Shown here piece by piece: positions 22,087 to 24,500 of a stretch of DNA of 24,500 nt (its first letter is position 1; the number at the start of each line of letters is the position of its first letter). Where the stretch lies: the NCBI GenBank assembly GCA_035761805.1, contig DASTQL010000007.1:1-24500 (forward strand), read 5' to 3'. The position numbers and the translations under genes were made by a program. The notes beneath the pieces are model-generated. The model made no database searches and was not told the origin of the DNA. It saw only the letters and a program-made list of their open reading frames with translations. This DNA is from DASTQL01 sp035761805. Lineage in GTDB: Bacteria; Actinomycetota; Actinomycetes; Jiangellales; Jiangellaceae.

Positions 22087-23465
22087 CCGGGCCTCTGCTC
22101 GTGCTCGACGTGGTCGGCCTGACGCCGCGACTGCTGAGGCACATGCCCCGGCTGCGATCTGTCGCCGACGCGGGCTTCCGGGCCGGGCTCGGCACCGTCC
22201 TGCCGGCCGTGACCTGCTCGGTGCAGTCGACCTTCCTCACCGGGCTGCTGCCGCGTGACCACGGCATCGTGGGCAACGGCTGGTACTTCCGCGACCTCGG
22301 CGAGGTGCTGCTCTGGCGGCAGCACAACCGGCTGGTCGCAGGCGAGAAGGTGTGGGAGACGGCCCGGCGGGCACGGCCCGGCTACCGCGTCGCCAACGTG
22401 TGCTGGTGGTACGCGATGGGCTCCACCGCCGACACCACCGTGACCCCGCGCCCGGTCTACCACGCCGACGGCCGCAAGTCGCCGGACTGCTGGACCTGGC
22501 CGCCGGCGCTGCACGACGAGCTGTCCGCCGCCCTGGGGCCGTTCCCGCTGTTCCGGTACTGGGGCCCGACGACCTCGATCGAGAGCTCCCGCTGGATCGT
22601 CGAGGCGGCCCGCCGGGTGCTGCCGTCGCACGACCTGACGCTCGTCTACGTCCCGCACCTGGACTACGACCTCCAGCGCCACGGCCCAGACTCGCCCGAG
22701 GCGGCCGCCGCCGCGCGGGAGGTCGACGCGGCGCTGGCGCCGCTGCTCGAGGACGCACGCCGCCTGGGAGCCACGGTCGTGGCGCTCAGCGAGTACGGCA
22801 TCACCTCCGCCCGTCGCCCGGTCGACGTCAACCGGGTGCTGCGCCGGGCCGGGCTGCTGCACGTCCACCACAACGCGAGCGGCGAGCTGCTCGACCCCTG
22901 GACCTCCCGGGCGTTCGCCGTTGCCGACCACCAGGTCGCCCACGTCTACGTCCGCGACGAGGCCGACCTCCCTGCCGTACGGGAGATGCTCTCCGCCGAG
23001 CCGGGCGTGGCCGAGGTCCTCGACCGCGAGGCGCAGGCGGCGTACGGGCTCGACCACGAGCGCGCGGGCGAGCTCGTGCTCGTCGCCGAGCCGGAGGCCT
23101 GGTTCACGTACTACTACTGGCTCGACGACGCGCGGGCCCCCGACTTCGCGCGGGCGGTCGAGATCCACCGGAAGCCCGGCTACGACCCGGCGGAGCTCTT
23201 CCTCGACCCGGCGGACCGGTGGGTCAAGCTCCGGGCGGCGAGGGGACTGCTGCGCAAGAAGCTCGGCCTGCGCTACGTGATGGACGTCGTGCCGCTCGAC
23301 CCTTCACCGGTCCGCGGCACGCACGGGAGGCTCCCCGACGACCCCGACGACGGCCCGGTGCTGCTGTGCTCGGAGCCGGCCGTGGGGCGCGACCGGTTCG
23401 CGGCGACCGAGGTCCGCGACCTGCTGCTCGACCTCGCCGGCGTCCCCGCCGGCGTCCGCACCTGA
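22083..23465 (+). CDS. eboF: Alkaline-phosphatase/nucleotide-pyrophosphatase-like protein, EboF type
   Basis: 460-residue member of the alkaline phosphatase / phosphodiesterase (NPP) superfamily. The first metal aspartate is Asp9 in VLDVVGL, the nucleophile Thr44 in PAVTCSVQSTFLTG, and Asp196 with His200 in YDLQRHGPDS matches the family D-x3-H-x-x-G-P-D pattern. The second metal pair, normally Ser-Asp-His-Gly, reads SEYG (Glu237, Tyr238). DHQVAH (about 282-287) and a late GTHG supply further histidines. No signal peptide is seen, so it should act in the cytosol. It would release phosphate or cleave a phosphodiester from the pathway product. GTG 22083 overlaps the EboE stop by four bases. The Asp-to-Glu and His-to-Tyr changes may be normal for this branch or may alter metal use. 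Confidence 0.85.
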   Translation: MTGPLLVLDVVGLTPRLLRHMPRLRSVADAGFRAGLGTVLPAVTCSVQSTFLTGLLPRDHGIVGNGWYFRDLGEVLLWRQHNRLVAGEKVWETARRARPGYRVANVCWWYAMGSTADTTVTPRPVYHADGRKSPDCWTWPPALHDELSAALGPFPLFRYWGPTTSIESSRWIVEAARRVLPSHDLTLVYVPHLDYDLQRHGPDSPEAAAAAREVDAALAPLLEDARRLGATVVALSEYGITSARRPVDVNRVLRRAGLLHVHHNASGELLDPWTSRAFAVADHQVAHVYVRDEADLPAVREMLSAEPGVAEVLDREAQAAYGLDHERAGELVLVAEPEAWFTYYYWLDDARAPDFARAVEIHRKPGYDPAELFLDPADRWVKLRAARGLLRKKLGLRYVMDVVPLDPSPVRGTHGRLPDDPDDGPVLLCSEPAVGRDRFAATEVRDLLLDLAGVPAGVRT

Positions 23466-23494
23466 CCCGTACGCAACGAGGAGGAGCAACGACG

Positions 23495-24500
23495 ATGGCC
23501 CGACCGATCACCCTGTTCACCGGCCAGTGGGCCGACCTGCCGTTCGAGGAGGTCTGCCGCCTGGCGTCGGAGTGGGGCTACGACGGCCTGGAGATCGCCT
23601 GCTGGGGCGACCACCTCGACGTCTGGCAGGCGGTGGAGGACGACGCGTACGTCCAGGGCCGTCTCGACCTGCTCGACAAGTACGGCCTCAAGCTGTGGAC
23701 GATCTCCAACCACCTCAAGGGCCAGGCGGTGTGCGACGACCCGATCGACGAGCGGCACCAGGACATCCTGCCCTCGCGGATCTGGGGCGACGGCGACGCC
23801 GAGGGCGTCCGGCAGCGCGCGGCAGAGGAGATGAAGGTGACCGCCCGGGCGGCCCGCCGCCTGGGCGTCGACACCGTCGTCGGCTTCACCGGGTCGGCCA
23901 TCTGGAAGTACGTGGCGATGTTCCCGCCGGCCTCGCAGGCGATGGTCGACGCGGGCTACCAGGACTTCGCCGACCGGTGGAACCCGATCCTCGACGTCTT
24001 CGACTCCGAGGGCGTGCGCTTCGCCCACGAGGTGCACCCGTCCGAGATCGCGTACGACTACTGGACGACCGTGCGGACGATGGAGGCGATCGGGCACCGG
24101 GAGGCCTTCGGGCTCAACTGGGACCCTTCGCACTTCGTCTGGCAGGACCTCGACCCGGTGTCGTTCCTGTGGGACTTCAAGGACCGGATCTACCACGTCG
24201 ACTGCAAGGACGCGAAGCGCCAGGTCGGCAACGGCCGCAACGGGCGGCTCGGCTCCCACCTCGCCTGGGGCGACCCCCGCCGTGGTTGGGACTTCATCTC
24301 GACCGGCCATGGCGACGTGCCGTGGGAGGCCTGCTTCCGGATGCTCAACACAATCGGCTACTCCGGGCCCATCTCCGTCGAGTGGGAGGACGCGGGCATG
24401 GACCGCCTCGTGGGTGCCCCCGAGGCGCTCGAGCTCGTGCGCCGGCTGGCCTTCGACGCACCCTCCGCGGCGTTCGACGCGGCCTTCAGCACCCAGGCCT
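23495..24500 (+). CDS. Sugar phosphate isomerase/epimerase, 3'-partial
   Basis: TIM-barrel protein of the xylose-isomerase-like superfamily, open for 335 codons to the window edge; the family usually ends at about this point (…AAFSTQ), so only a few codons should be missing. It begins MARPITLFTGQWADLPFEEV. Metal-ligand candidates are Glu in FAHEVHPSEIAYDYW (about residue 188), Asp/His in NWDPSHFVW (about 210), His/Asp in YHVDCKDAK (about 232) and Glu in SVEWEDAGMDR near the end. ATG 23495 follows GAGGAGGA (23479-23486). It lies 29 bases after EboF, a looser junction than the rest of the operon but still likely co-transcribed. Relatives are often found with Gfo/Idh/MocA oxidoreductases in sugar or inositol breakdown; the substrate is unknown. 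Confidence 0.85.
   Translation, partial: MARPITLFTGQWADLPFEEVCRLASEWGYDGLEIACWGDHLDVWQAVEDDAYVQGRLDLLDKYGLKLWTISNHLKGQAVCDDPIDERHQDILPSRIWGDGDAEGVRQRAAEEMKVTARAARRLGVDTVVGFTGSAIWKYVAMFPPASQAMVDAGYQDFADRWNPILDVFDSEGVRFAHEVHPSEIAYDYWTTVRTMEAIGHREAFGLNWDPSHFVWQDLDPVSFLWDFKDRIYHVDCKDAKRQVGNGRNGRLGSHLAWGDPRRGWDFISTGHGDVPWEACFRMLNTIGYSGPISVEWEDAGMDRLVGAPEALELVRRLAFDAPSAAFDAAFSTQA

Noticed and set aside
23273..24310. 345-codon - strand frame at the right edge
   Set aside because: Lies opposite EboF and a TIM-barrel gene with clear family motifs; no own motif seen.

Overview
This is a very GC-rich stretch (by eye about 70% or more) in which every gene I can support lies on the + strand. Codon use is strongly G/C-ending. 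Actinobacterial traits are GTG starts, GTGA/ATGA four-base gene overlaps, leaderless-looking starts, and a dgt gene close upstream of dnaG. I infer an actinobacterium, perhaps of the Nocardioides/Propionibacteriales type; the genus is not proven by the sequence.

Region 1 (1-5042) is housekeeping. It holds the 3' part of a dGTPase (dgt), a ferredoxin-reductase-type FAD oxidoreductase, a 74-residue two-helix membrane protein, a repeat-rich spacer of about 320 bp (palindromic elements and a 10-bp tandem repeat), and DNA primase (dnaG). dnaG appears to be read from a leaderless promoter.

Region 2 (5085-16254) is sugar uptake and catabolism. A ROK regulator, a DUF1080 (3-keto-disaccharide-hydrolase-type) lipoprotein and xylulokinase (xylB) form one tight group. 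After a 334-bp regulatory spacer, a second group follows: ROK repressor, ABC sugar importer (ATPase, permease, lipoprotein binding protein), Gfo/Idh/MocA oxidoreductase and xylose isomerase (xylA). The spacer carries a near-consensus promoter, an imperfect TTTGT/ACAA operator of XylR type and a perfect TGTGA-N6-TCACA site. Xylose is the likeliest substrate, because xylA and xylB are both present.

Region 3 (16350-24500) begins 95 bp after xylA. It is a compact operon resembling the ebo (metabolite-traffic) cluster known from cyanobacterial scytonemin biology: a myo-inositol-phosphate-synthase homologue, a UbiA-like EboC, a TIM-barrel isomerase, EboA, a TatD-like EboB, EboE, an alkaline-phosphatase/NPP-like EboF, and a further TIM-barrel isomerase that runs to the window edge. 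The first seven genes overlap by 1-4 bases at each junction. I see no dehydroquinate-synthase-like cyclase (EboD). The inositol-phosphate synthase, also an NAD-dependent sugar-phosphate cyclase, may fill that slot. This is the most interesting system here: a possible dedicated pathway that makes and moves an unknown cyclitol or sugar-derived, possibly lipid-linked, metabolite, placed right behind a pentose operon.

Three strong GC-rich hairpins (after the permease, after the binding protein and after xylA) punctuate the second sugar operon. No tRNA, rRNA, CRISPR array, insertion sequence or phage gene was seen.
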